Below, piece after piece: positions 12,901-24,355 of a stretch of 64,000 bases of DNA. Both the position numbers and the translations under genes were made by a program. How positions within the stretch are numbered: position 1 is the stretch's first letter; every line of letters starts with the position of its first letter. Source of the stretch: Odiellus spinosus (lineage: Eukaryota > Arthropoda > Arachnida > Opiliones > Phalangiidae); the NCBI GenBank assembly GCA_963920705.1, contig OY987239.1:10011504-10075503 (forward strand), in the 5' to 3' direction. The notes beneath the pieces were generated by a model that saw only the letters and a list, made by a program, of their open reading frames with translations, searched no databases and was not told the DNA's origin.

Positions 12901-15900
12901 AACCAAAAACATCCTAGTTCTAATCTAAATTAATCTGTCACTCTTATGTGTAGGCAAAATGCGACATCGAGCCAAACTTATCGAAAAGTGTATCCGTCCC
13001 TTCTTGGAAAACGGATTCAAAATTGGTCCGCGCCAATATGAATTCTTTGGTTGCTCTCCTAGTCAAATGAGGGAGCACGGTTGTTTCTTTTATGCCAAAG
13101 ACACTGAAGGCCGGACAGCTGCTTACCTGCGTTCGATCATAGGATCTCTAGATAATATCAAGACTGTTCCGAAGTACTTGGCTCGTATGGGACAGAGTTT
13201 ATCACAAGCTATGGCTAGAGTTATTGTCAAAAAAACCAAAACAGAAGTCGTTCCTGATATCACTAGAAGAAAATATATTTTCTCAGATGGAGTTGGACGG
13301 ATGTCACTTGAAATTGCCCAAAAGGTCAGTTATTTGTTTTATTTTATCAAAAATAGGACTTCAAACGAAAACCTGGTCTAACTCTCCCATTCGCACTCAG
13401 AGTACATAATTATGATTTAATTTCAGATCTATCAAGCATTGTATTTGGAACCTGATGATCGACCATCGGCCGTTCAAATTCGTTACGGTGGTTGCAAAGG
13501 CATGCTAGTCGTAGACCCGACACTGAAAGGGGAGAAAATTATTTTCAGAGAAAGTATGGCCAAATTTGACTCTCCTCTCGAGTCGCTCGAGATCATTAAA
13601 GTCAGTCGACCTTGTAAGTTAGTTTGAAAAAAAATCATTTTTAATTAACATATCCTAAACTTGGATTCTCTTTATCATTAGTGTGGGTCTATTTGAACAA
13701 GTCATTCATTATGATCTTAGAACATTTGGGCATAAAAGATAAAGTCTTTTTGTCACTTCAGACGCAAAGGTTACGTGATTTGACAGCCAGTTTAGTTGAA
13801 AGTGAAAAAGCAGCGGATTTGCTTAGAGCGGAAGCGGCTATACGTCTACCTTACACTCTTTTGCATAAAGCGGGCTTTGATCTGGCTAACGAACCCTACT
13901 TTAAACCCGTTGTGATGGCTCTTTACCGACGTGCCATCTCCGAGTTAAGGAGCAAAGCCAGAATCAGGATCCCCTTCGGTAAAGGACGTACCATGTTTGG
14001 TGTCCTCGATGAAACTGGCAAATTAAAACCGGAAGAAGTTTTTGTTCAATACAGCGAAGTTATTGACGATACCACTGGAGTTACTAAAAAAACTAGGATT
14101 CGTACTGGTAAATATATATATTTTTTTCACTTAAACTTGGCCCTTCTTTGAATTGGGAACTGGGACAAATATTAAAAGATCTTAATTGGACAATTGTTCA
14201 TTGACTCCCTTCACGAACGGAAAAGGTAAAGGATAGTATTCCTGCAACCAGTCACCCATTACAATGAAAACATTTAACGGACATTGCTTTATGTCCTATG
14301 CCAGAAGGGTCCTTACTGGACAAGTGTCCAAAGAACTCCTCGAAAATTAAATACCTATAAACCTTTCTTCATGTCCTATGAAAGAAAGGGTCGTTACTTA
14401 CTGGACAATTGTCCAACAAACCCCCCTCCCCCTCGAAAATGAAAAATTCAGTGGACATATAAGATCTTAACCCAGAAAGGGCTTACTGGACAGTTGTCCA
14501 ACGTCAATTAAAAAGTTAATAGGTATTGCTTGATGTCCAATGCAAGAAGACACTTTACTTGCAACGAACCCCTCCTTATCAAAAATTAATAGGTGAATGG
14601 ATATTGCTTAATGTATTATGACAGAAAGTGCCTTTACTAACTGGACAATTGTCCAACAAACTCCCCCTCGTAAATAAAATTCAATTAGCATTGCTTGATG
14701 TCCTCTGACAGAAAAGGCTCGACTTATTTTAGACAATTGTCGTACGAATTCAATCGAAAAATTAAAAAAGTAAATTGATATTGGTTGGTGTCCTGTGCCA
14801 TAAAGGACCTTTTATGATTGAACAATTGTCCAACGAACCCCTCCCCCTCGACAATGAGAAAGCTAATGGACATTGCTTGATCTCCTGTACCAGAAATGAT
14901 CTTTACTTACTTACCTATTGGTCCTTTTTCAAATTGATAGGAAACACTGTCTGATTACTGTTACTTAATTCTGTCACTGAATGGGAATTCTTTAAAGGTG
15001 ATATTCTGGTTACGAAAAATCCATGCATGCACGAAGGTGACGTTAGGAAATTTGAGGCTGTCGACATTCCAGATCTGCATCACATTGTAGATTGCATCGT
15101 TTTCCCGCAGAACGGAGATAGACCATTACCAGATCAGATGGCCGGCTCGGATTTGGATGGAGACGAATACTGCGTCATATGGTTAGACGAATTACTCTTT
15201 GAAGGACCCAATCGTGAGCCTATGGACTATAAGAACTATGCTGTCGTTAAACCGACTGATAACATCACTGTTTCTGACATGTGCGATTTCATGTGCAAAT
15301 ACTTGCTTCAGAGTGGAGTAGGTCTCTTTGCAAATGCTCACTTGGTTTGGGCAGATCGAAACGGCTTGCAATGTCCAGAATGCTACACTTTGAGCAAAAA
15401 GTATTCTCAAGCTCTCGATTTTGCCAAAACAGGCACGACGCCTTCCATTAAAAGACGGGAACAAGTTAGAATGTACCCGGATTTCATGGAAAAACATAGT
15501 CACAAGATTTCATATTTATCAACAAGAGCCTTAGGTTATCTCTATCGTAATTGTAAAAGGATTGAGTTAGCGTCTGAAGCTCTCAGCGACACTGTACTTA
15601 TAAAAGAAGATCCCAGTTTGGTCGTTGATGGCTGGGAAGAGTACAAGGATCAAGCCGAAGAAGCTTTAGAGGTAAAATCAATTGAATATTGGGAATTTTA
15701 AACTTGTTCGTAGAAAATCAGCATTTGGAATATTGTGTTAAAGTGCATGAATGTTGGGAAAAAATTGAATTGAAATAATTGTGTTAAATGATTATTTGAA
15801 AATTGGGAATTTGAATATGGCTTCAAACGTTTTAAAAAAACTGAAGAAAAGGGAAGGGCTCAAAATTTTAAACGGAAAACTTTCCAAGGTCCAAGAATTT

Positions 15901-18900
15901 TAATATTAATCAAAGGTTTAAAGGTTTTTGGGGCAAAAACTCGAAAAGATTTTGGGGGCCATAACTTGAAAGGTTTTTGGGGGGCATTTTCTCGAAAGGT
16001 TTTTGGGGGCAGTAACTCAAAAGGTTAGGGGGCAAAAACTCAAAAGGTTTTTGGGGGGTAATAACTCCAAAGGTTTTTGGGGGGCAATAACTTAAAAGGT
16101 GAGGGGGCAATAACTCGAAAGGTTTTTGGGGGCAATAACTCGAAAGGTTTTTGGGGGCAATAACTCGAAAGGTTTTTGGGGGCAATAACTCGAAAGGTTT
16201 TTGGGGGCAATAACTCGAAAGGTTTTTGGGGGCAATAACTAGAAAGGTTTTTAGGGTGGCAATAACTCGAAAGGTTTTTTTTTTGGAGGACAATAACTCG
16301 AAAGGTTAATTGTATAACTTTATTCATTTCTTAGAAATACCGCAACCTTTTGTTGGTTCCTGCTCGCATATTTTCGTTATCGAAAGAAAGTGAAGTTGCG
16401 GCGGGTGTCATCGAAGTCTCCTCTGATCCCAGGAAAAAACGTCAAGAATCTGACAATGCGGAGAAGGCTCTAAACTGTCTGTTAAAGCACTCTGTCGAAG
16501 TCATGAAAGAGTTCTTCTACCAGGAATTTGTTTCCAAGGAATTACCAACATGGAAGAGAGTTTCTAAAGTAGCTGAACACAGATTTATCGAAGCGTGTTT
16601 AGGAAGGCAACTAGAAGAAGAACAATTGCCGTTGCTTGATAAAATGCTGAAGAAAGCCATCGCTTGGTACAAAGTTGCGTACGATGCGCCAGAAAATGAT
16701 GCCAGGAAATTGATCTTGGGCCTACCATGGGTCGTTTCCGAACTAATTGGCAAGTTTGTTTCTTCGCTAAGCCTAATTTTAGTTTATATTAACAGCGAGT
16801 AAAAAGCACGTGACTGCGAGATTGTGAAAATTATATTTCTCACCGCAGGTATCGTTAAAATTCGTAATCGCAACAACAAAGACAGCTCCTCATCCTTTCT
16901 TTCAACCAAGATGAACACGTTCGTCCAAAATATTTTCCCCATCCCCTGTGAAAACGCCGACCAGTACAAGCAAGCCAATGAGATTCTACAAAATTGGATT
17001 AATAGTAACAAAGGGTTTCTGAAATTGCGAGAGATTGTGCAAGTTCAAAGTTGTTACGTCGTAGCTAAAGCGGAACTCGATCGACTATTGCGAAATGAAA
17101 CCTCGCTGGTGAAACAATCAGCTGCTCAACAAGTTCTCGGTTGTTTGAAAGAACTTAGCCTGTATTGCTGCCTGACTCCGGATGCTGACAACGATAATTC
17201 ACCGGAATACTGGAGGTTAGTTATATCACCTCATATTATATCAGTATGGCCAATGTAAGGTTTTTGAGAGCTTTGGAATTTTTAAGGTAGTGCTAAATAT
17301 TGGGAAATTTTGAATATCTGCACTGTTGAGTGAGATTTTAAATATCCACACCAAATTGAGTAAGATTTAAAACACTCTGAACTGGGCATGATTTTAACAG
17401 GGTGACCACTTTTCCTATATTTCCTATATTTTCACCTCCTTCCTATTTTCTCCTATAATTTAATAACAATTCCTATAATCTCTTATATTTCTACTCAAAA
17501 TCTCTAGTTAAGGGTAAAGTTCTAAATCATACTGTCAGCTGTGGCTGTATAAGATTATTTTAGCTTCACTGTACATTTTTCAGTTAAAATAGTCTGTAAA
17601 ATTCCATACTATTTAAGCAATTGGATCATATTAATACCGTGTTGTGGCGAGAGTTGTGATGCGATAATAAACATGGTTCCTACTTTTAATTAATTATTTT
17701 CCTATTTTATATATTTTACACTTATTTCTTCCAATTTTATCCTATATTTTACATAAAATTCTTCCTGTATTTTCCTATATTTCGCAAAGAAATTTCCTAT
17801 ATTTCCTATATAGGATATTCAAATTTTCAGTGGTCACCCTGTTTTAAATACGTGGGCATGATTTTAATTACCTGGGCATGATTTTAATTACCTGGGCATG
17901 ATTTTAATTACCTGGGCATGATTTTAATTACCTGGGCATGATTTTAAATACCTGGGCATGATTTTAAATACCTGAGCATGATTTTAAATGCCTGAGCATG
18001 GTTTTAAATACCCTGAGCATGATTTTAAGTACCTGAGCATGATTTTAAGTACCTGAGCATGATTTTAAGTACCTGAGCATGATTTTAAGTACCTGAGCAT
18101 GATTTTAAGTACCTGAGCATGATTTTAAGTACCTGAGCATGATTTTAAGTACCTGAGCATGATTTTAAGTACCTGAGCATGATTTTAAGTACCTGAGCAT
18201 GATTTTAAGTACCTGAGCATGATTTTAAGTACCTGAGCATGATTTTAAGTACCTGAGCATGATTTTAAGTACCTGAGCATGATTTTAAGTACCTGAGCAT
18301 GATTTTAAGTACCTGAGCATGATTTTAAGTACCTGAGCATGATTTTAAGTACCTGAGCATGATTTTAAGTACCTGAGCATGATTTTAAGTACCTGAGCAT
18401 GATTTTAAGTACCTGAGCATGATTTTAAGTACCTGAGCATGATTTTAAGTACCTGAGCATGATTTTAAGTACCTGAGCATGATTTTAAGTACCTGAGCAT
18501 GATTTTAAGTACCTGAGCATGATTTTAAGTACCCGAGCATGATTTTAAGTACCCGAGCATGATTTTAAGTACCCGAGCATGATTTTAAGTACCCGAGCAT
18601 GATTTTAAGTACCCGAGCATGATTTTAAGTACCCGAGCATGATTTTAAGTACCCGAGCATGATTTTAAGTACCCGAGCATGATTTTAAGTACCCGAGCAT
18701 GATTTTAAGTACCCGAGCATGATTTTAAGTACCCGAGCATGATTTTAAGTACCCGAGCATGATTTTAAGTACCCGAGCATGATTTTAAGTACCCGAGCAT
18801 GATTTTAAGTACCCGAGCATGATTTTAAGTACCCGAGCATGATTTTAAGTACCCGAGCATGATTTTAAGTACCCGAGCATGATTTTAAGTACCCGGGCAT

Positions 18901-21281
18901 GATTTTAAGTACCCGGGCATGATTTTAAGTACCCGGGCATGATTTTAAATACCCGGGCATGATTTTAAATACCCGGGCATGATTTTAAATACCCGGGCAT
19001 GATTTTAAATACCCGGGCATGATTTTAAATACCCGGGCATGATTTTAAATACCCGGGCATGATTTTAAATACCCGGGCATGATTTTAAATACCCGGGCAT
19101 GATTTTAAATACCCGGGCATGATTTTAAATACCCGGGCATGATTTTAAATACCCGGGCATGATTTTAAATACCCGGGCATGATTTTAAATACCCGGGCAT
19201 GATTTTAAATACCCGGGCATGATTTTAAATACCCGAGCATGATTTTAAATACCCGAGCATGATTTTAAATACCCGAGCATGATTTTTAATACCCGGGCAT
19301 GATTTTTAATACCCGGGCATGATTTTTAATACCCGGGCATGATTTTTAATACCCGGGCATGATTTTTAATACCCGGGCATGATTTTTAATACCCGGGCAT
19401 GATTTTAAATACCCGGGCATGATTTTAAATACCCGGGCATGATTTTAAATACCCGGGCATGATTTTAAATACCCGAGCATGATTTTAAATACCCGAGCAT
19501 GATTTTTAATACCCGGGCATGATTTTTAATACCCGGGCATGATTTTTAATACCCGGGCATGATTTTTAATACCCGGGCATGATTTTTAATACCCGGGCAT
19601 GATTTTTAATACCCGGGCATGATTTTTAATACCCGGGCATGATTTTTAATACCCGGGCATGATTTTTAATACCCGGGCATGATTTTTAATACCCGGGCAT
19701 GATTTTTAATACCCGGGCATGATTTTTAATACCCGGGCATGATTTTTAATACCCGGGCATGATTTTTAATACCCGGGCATGATTTTTAATACCCGGGCAT
19801 GATTTTTAATACCCGGGCATGATTTTTAATACCCGGGCATGATTTTTAATACCCGGGCATGATTTTTAATACCCGGGCATGATTTTTAATACCCGGGCAT
19901 GATTTTTAATACCCGGGCATGATTTTTAATACCTGGGCATGATTTTTAATACCTGGGCATGATTTTTAATACCTGGGCATGATTTTTAATACCTGGGCAT
20001 GATTTTTAATACCTGGGCATGATTTTTAATACCTGGGCATGATTTTTAATACCTGGGCATGATTTTTAATACCTGGGCATGATTTTTAATACCTGGGCAT
20101 GATTTTTAATACCTGGGCATGATTTTTAATACCTGGGCATGATTTTTAATACCTGGGCATGATTTTTAATACCTGGGCATGATTTTTAATACCTGGGCAT
20201 GATTTTTAATACCTGGGCATGATTTTTAATACCTGGGCATGATTTTTAATACCTGGGCATGATTTTTAATACCTGGGCATGATTTTTAATACCTGGGCAT
20301 GATTTTTAATACCTGGGCATGATTTTAAATACCTGGGCATGATTTTAAATACCTGGGCATGATTTTAAATACCTGGGCATGATTTTAAATACCTGGGCAT
20401 GATTTTAAATACCTGGGCATGATTTTAAATACCTGGGCATGATTTTAAATACCTGGGCATGATTTTAAATACCTGGGCATGATTTTAAATACCTGGGCAT
20501 GATTTTAAATACCTGGGCATGATTTTAAATACCTGGGCATGATTTTAAATACCTGGGCATGATTTTAAATACCTGGGCATGATTTTAAATACCTGGGCAT
20601 GATTTTAAATACCTGGGCATGATTTTAAATACCTGGGCATGATTTTAAATACCTGGGCATGATTTTAAATACCTGGGCATGATTTTTAATACCGGAGCAT
20701 GCTTTTTAAAGTATCGGAGCAGTAATTATCCTATATTTTTCTATATTTCTAAAACGAAAATACATATAATTTCTTATAATTCAATAGAAAATGTCCTATT
20801 TTCCAAAAAAAAATTTGGTTTTTTGTTGTGGTCACCCTGCTGCTGGAATAATCTTGGCTAAATAGTTAAGAAAATCATTTTCTTAATTATTTTGAGGATA
20901 ATCCGAGAACTGGGTCTACTAGCGTTCATAACTGTCTCGAACCTTGCGTCAAGTGGCGACCTCTGGCAAGACGAACAGAGCTCGCAACCAATCATCCCAA
21001 AGTGGAAGGAAGTCCGAGAATCAATCGTATTGGTGATATCAGATATCTTCAAGGAATTCTTTCTTCAAAATGAGAACTCCATCATTGAAGTCTTGATCAA
21101 TCGAACCAAGGTTTCCAGCATCGACTTAGAGTACGAAAATTACGTGTGCGGCCCCAATGACCACATCCGGGTCAAATTGAGTGTAGATGGTAAGAAATGG
21201 AATATTCAAATGCTGAAGGATCTTGTTGTCCAATCAAATTTCAGGACCATCATTAAGGATGACGTTATAGCTTCCCAATGA
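9981..21281 (+). CDS. RdRP: Cellular RNA-dependent RNA polymerase (RdRP), complete
   Basis: Copies RNA templates into complementary RNA; family members amplify small-RNA silencing (QDE-1, RDR, EGO-1/RRF). Nine exons join in phase to 1,422 aa: 9981-10751, 12007-12679, 12954-13324, 13427-13613, 13682-14107, 14998-15671, 16335-16749, 16849-17215 and 20897-21281. Landmarks in order: QYEFFGCSPSQMREHGCFF, YIFSDGVGRMS (about 589-599), VQIRYGGCKGMLVVDP, RTMFGVLDETGKLKPEEVFV, and the catalytic SDLDGDEY with Asp 861, 863 and 865. The later GLPWVV motif is also present. ATG 9981 is the first after an in-frame stop at 9936. Introns are GT-AG except intron 7 (16750-16848), which starts GC. Introns 1, 5, 6 and 8 are packed with repeats, yet no exon shows a stop or frameshift. 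The key catalytic residues are intact, so activity is plausible. Confidence 0.95.
11020..11755. repeat. Tandem/nested block of CCCTTACC MITEs in RdRP intron 1
   Basis: About four consecutive modules, each carrying AAGACTTCCCCAAGACTT-type palindromes and separated by GGTAAGGG/CCCTTACC end sequences. The outer ends are CCCTTACC at 11020 and GGTAAGGG at 11755. Modules repeat CCCTTGAAAAGTTTTTGATT linkers, suggesting amplification as a unit after insertion. Confidence 0.75.
14150..14935. repeat. Degenerate tandem repeat with TGGACAATTGTCCA palindromes, RdRP intron 5
   Basis: Roughly seven units of 80-110 bp. Each contains a version of the palindrome TGGACAATTGTCCA, a C-rich CCCTCCCCCTCG stretch, and GGACATTGCTTGATGTCC. 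The modules resemble the interior of the CAGGGACGG MITE at 1481-1718. No terminal CAGGGACGG ends were seen here. Confidence 0.7.
15912..16312. repeat. Minisatellite of about 25 bp in RdRP intron 6
   Basis: About 16 units of GGTTTTTGGGGGCAATAACT plus CGAAA, with perfect copies in the middle and divergent units at the edges. Length variation is mostly in the G run. Long open frames on the minus strand here are only translations of the repeat. Confidence 0.9.
17398..17841. mobile_element. hAT-type MITE (CAGGGTGACCAC ends) in RdRP intron 8
   Basis: Ends CAGGGTGACCACTT and CAGTGGTCACCCTG form inverted termini. The interior contains many TTCCTATATTTT motifs on either side. It splits a 20-bp minisatellite unit: GGGCATGATTTTAA stands before it and TTTTAAATACGTGGGCATG after, leaving TTTTAA duplicated. 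A truncated relative lies at 28341-28509, in the IR gene. Confidence 0.8.
17842..20719. repeat. 2.9-kb minisatellite, about 143 units of 20 bp, RdRP intron 8
   Basis: The unit is close to GGGCATGATTTTAAATACCT. After one 21-bp unit near 18001-18021 the array keeps a strict 20-bp register to about 20700. Variants come in long homogeneous blocks: GAGCAT...AAGTACCT, then AAGTACCC, then GGGCAT...AAATACCC, then TTTTTAATACCC, TTTTTAATACCT and finally AAATACCT. Confidence 0.97.
20720..20839. mobile_element. Truncated hAT MITE end at the 3' edge of the minisatellite
   Basis: Ends in GTGGTCACCCTG, the same terminus as the 17398-17841 element, preceded by CCTATATTTTTCTATATTTC. The other end is missing, replaced by the minisatellite. 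The array is therefore bracketed by related MITE sequence on both sides. Confidence 0.7.
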
Positions 21282-21389
21282 TTTTAACGATACAAAATCG
21301 TACATAAAATTTTCCTATTTTAATTTGTTTACCATTCTGAGATAAATTTTACAAGGTAATGCCGTTGCTGTTTTACAAACTTAAACTTA

Positions 21390-21721
21390 CAGGCGATCTT
21401 CGTCCAATTCCGCCCCATTTATTCCACCAAATGTATGGCTCCTGATTCGTCGAGACAAAAAGGGTGTAAAATGAACGTAGGGATGACGTAATTTGACAAA
21501 ACGAACATAAGCGCAAATTAGTTCATTTCAACTAGCCAAAAAGATAAACTAATTTGGCAGCCCTGTAGAATTAATTATTGATTAAAATCACGTTCGTTAT
21601 TGTCAAATTACGTCATATTATCAAATGAGGACCCCCTACGTTAATTTTCCGCCTTTTTGCCTCGACGAATCAGGAGCCATACATTTGGTGGAAAAAAATG
21701 GAGGTTAGCGGAATTTGCCTG
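21390..21721. mobile_element. Fold-back MITE (CAGGC ends) just 3' of the RdRP gene
   Basis: Inverted arms of roughly 60 bp: ATTCCACCAAATGTATGGCT on the left pairs with AGCCATACATTTGGTGGAAA on the right, as do GATTCGTCGAG and CTCGACGAATC. About 332 bp, non-coding. Starts 108 bp after the RdRP stop codon, so it may lie in the 3' UTR. No clear target duplication. Confidence 0.75.
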
Positions 21722-23830
21722 TTATGTATTAGTAGCATTGAGCTGCCGTTAAGCCGCGTGGTATTCTTTATTCTTAATTTTAGTTGTGATTTTGATTAAT
21801 TCACATATAATTAATTAAAAAAGTTAATTTATTTTCAAAATATGTTGCATTTAAAGATTATTTTTTATTTTGTAAACATACAAATAAGCAATAGAATTAT
21901 AAGAATTTAATTGCTCAAAAACTTATGTGAAAAAAGTTCTAATAAAATGTTTATTTACTCCCCAAAACTTCGGCCTAAATAGCCTCTCCGTTTCCGGCCA
22001 CCCCGTCGCCTATTATAAAACGAAAATATATCATTCCTTGTTCATTTCAGATAATTATCTAGGCTAGAGTCTTGGAATTAACTTGAATATGTACTGACAA
22101 TAGTGTTTGTTTAAGGGAATTTAAGTCCCTTTCAAGCTTGTAGCTTCAAGCATAGAAATATGGGTGCAAAAATAGTATTCAAACGTATAATTAAAAGCAA
22201 ACTTATTACTTGTATTTGTCTACAAGTGTCACCATAACTGGGTCATTTCTAAGGGATAAAGTTCATAATTTCTTCTAAGAGAAGCCGCTTTTCTTCATGA
22301 TAATTTGCGAATTTCGCGGTGAATTTTCAAATATCCAGTGCTTATTTCCGTTCCTGGTTGCCAAAGTAACATGTAACAGACTACAGATTATAAACGTTTT
22401 CTTCATTGTAAAAAAATGCATCAAGTCAACGTGGTCAGGTTTTTCACCCTTTTAAGTGTAGATTTTATTATAAAAAGTTCGACAATTTCTACTCTTCTCG
22501 TTTTAAAAACTATCAAGATAAACTTCGGAACGTCTTCAAGGTGGAATTCTCAATTATTTTCGGTTATTTTCTTAGACGTTAGCGTACGTAAGTGCTCTGT
22601 AATTTTCAACCCGTTTCCCCTGCTATCTCATGATTCTCACCGGGCCAAGGGTCAAAGGCTACTATATAACTGTGCAGTCGGAACGAAAATGAATCGGAGT
22701 TCATTCGATGTTAAATTAAAACTTATTAAGGCGAATTATGCGTGTATCAAGATTAAGAATGGTCCTAAGCCTCTGTCTAATCTAAAATTAGCGGTGTAAA
22801 AATAATTACGCTAATGAGAAACGTGAATCAACCACTACCGGATGTACTTTTCAAGATATTTTGAACTACGACCCGTGAAAAGCCTGCCATTGGAGGGGGC
22901 TTTGAATTCGCCTAACAATCGTGAATTCGGACTCGGAGTTTCTGGCGCGAAGGATTATTTTGCTTGTTGCGCTAAGCCTCGGCTCTGGGAGATTCGCCGC
23001 CTTCTTCATCCTGTTCCCGATGCCACAGTAAGAGAACTTTTATAGCTACTGTTATTTTTAATTTTGAGGGTTATTGTATCATTATTAAACTCGTTGACCT
23101 AATATCAGGAGTGACGTAATAAATCTTCCCTTGGGAGGGAATAGGTGGGATATGCCTACTCTAGGTTTTGAAGGTGACCTCCAAAATTGATTGAGTCTTG
23201 TCAGAAAACCGTGGAAACTCGGGAATAGGGTTACCAAAATCAGTCCCACTAGTGCCGGTACTGTTTGGAATATAGGCTTAACACGTAACCATGGAGAGTA
23301 TAAGAACTCGGGCTTTATTTTGCCAATAAATGGAATACGACTTTTCAAACTGTTCGTAATTTTTATTCCCACTGAATTAGCACTATTTTAAAAGATACAA
23401 GTGCCTGATATTTTTTTAAAGCTTCATTCTCCCTTAAAGAGAAATTTTTGAAGTGAAGATGAATAGAAATTATCCATAAAATATACTAATCTTAATCTTT
23501 TTTCAATTATTTAATAGGATATTGGATTTAATTTAACTTCATCTGATCGTCTTAAAATCGGATATCTCGGATTATATTCTTTGTAACAAACGTGTAAGTA
23601 CCATGACAATTTTCTTGCCATTGTAGCATGGCTATTTTCTTTTTTGTGTTTGGTGTATCATTATTGCGCGTTCGCGTCGCGAACAAATTAATTTACGTGA
23701 AATAACGCGATGGCTATAATATTAATACGAAGAGTTAAATTAATTTTAATTGGAGGATTGAAAACGGATTTCCCACTTCGTTCAAAGTGCTGCAACCTTG
23801 AAAAGGAACCTTCCATATCCAATCAGACGA
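21722..23830. other. Spacer without a recognised gene
   Basis: Open frames at 22416-22799 (127 codons, plus), 22842-23045 (67 codons, plus) and 23085-23372 (minus) show no motif I know and no clear splice context. Mostly AT-rich. Confidence 0.4.
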
Positions 23831-23839
23831 AGGTACAAT

Positions 23840-24355
23840 CCCGAAAAAACTTTAATAACCGTTCCGTCAAACGCGTAACTTAACTAAATTTTCATAACCA
23901 TTCCGTCGAACTCGTAACCTCGATAGAACTTTTTATAGCCATTCCGTCGAACGGGTAACTTTGAATGAAGTTTCTAAAACCATTCGGTCGAACGCGTAAC
24001 CTTGAAAGAAGTTTCTAAAACCATTCGGTCGAACGCGTAACCTCGAAATAAGTTTTTAAAACCATTCGGTCGAACGCGTAACCTCGAAATAAGTTTTTAA
24101 AACCATTCGGTCGAACGCGTAGCATCGAAAGAAGTTTCTTAAAACCATTCGGTCGAACGCGTAACCTCGAAAGAAGTTTCTAAAACCATTCGGTCGAATG
24201 CGTAACCTCGGAAGAAGTTTCTAAAACCATTCGGTCGAACGCGTAACCTAGAAAGAAGTTTCTAAAACCATTCGGTCGAACGCGTAACCTAGAAAGAATG
24301 TTTCATAACCATTCCGTCGAACGCGTAACCTCGAATAAACCTCTTAACCATTCCT
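23840..24355. repeat. 41-bp tandem repeat
   Basis: About 12 copies of ACCATTCGGTCGAACGCGTA followed by ACCTCGAAAGAAGTTTCTAAA. Outer copies read CATTCCGTCGAACG and are more divergent than the central ones. Confidence 0.92.

Noticed and set aside
15192-15503. 103-codon minus-strand frame opposite the RdRP catalytic exon
   Set aside because: Shadow of the RdRP exon on the other strand.
15910-16327. Minus-strand open frames of 127 and 95 codons (KPFELLPPKTFRV repeats)
   Set aside because: They are three-frame translations of the 25-bp minisatellite in RdRP intron 6.
17398-17841. Retrotransposon LTR
   Set aside because: Inverted, not direct, ends and no reverse transcriptase or primer site; it is a MITE.
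22416-23045. Open frames of 127 and 67 codons
   Set aside because: No recognisable motif, no splice context and low-complexity hydrophobic composition; could not be supported as genes.
23085-23372. Minus-strand 95-codon frame as a retroelement fragment
   Set aside because: No reverse transcriptase, protease or integrase motif could be seen.
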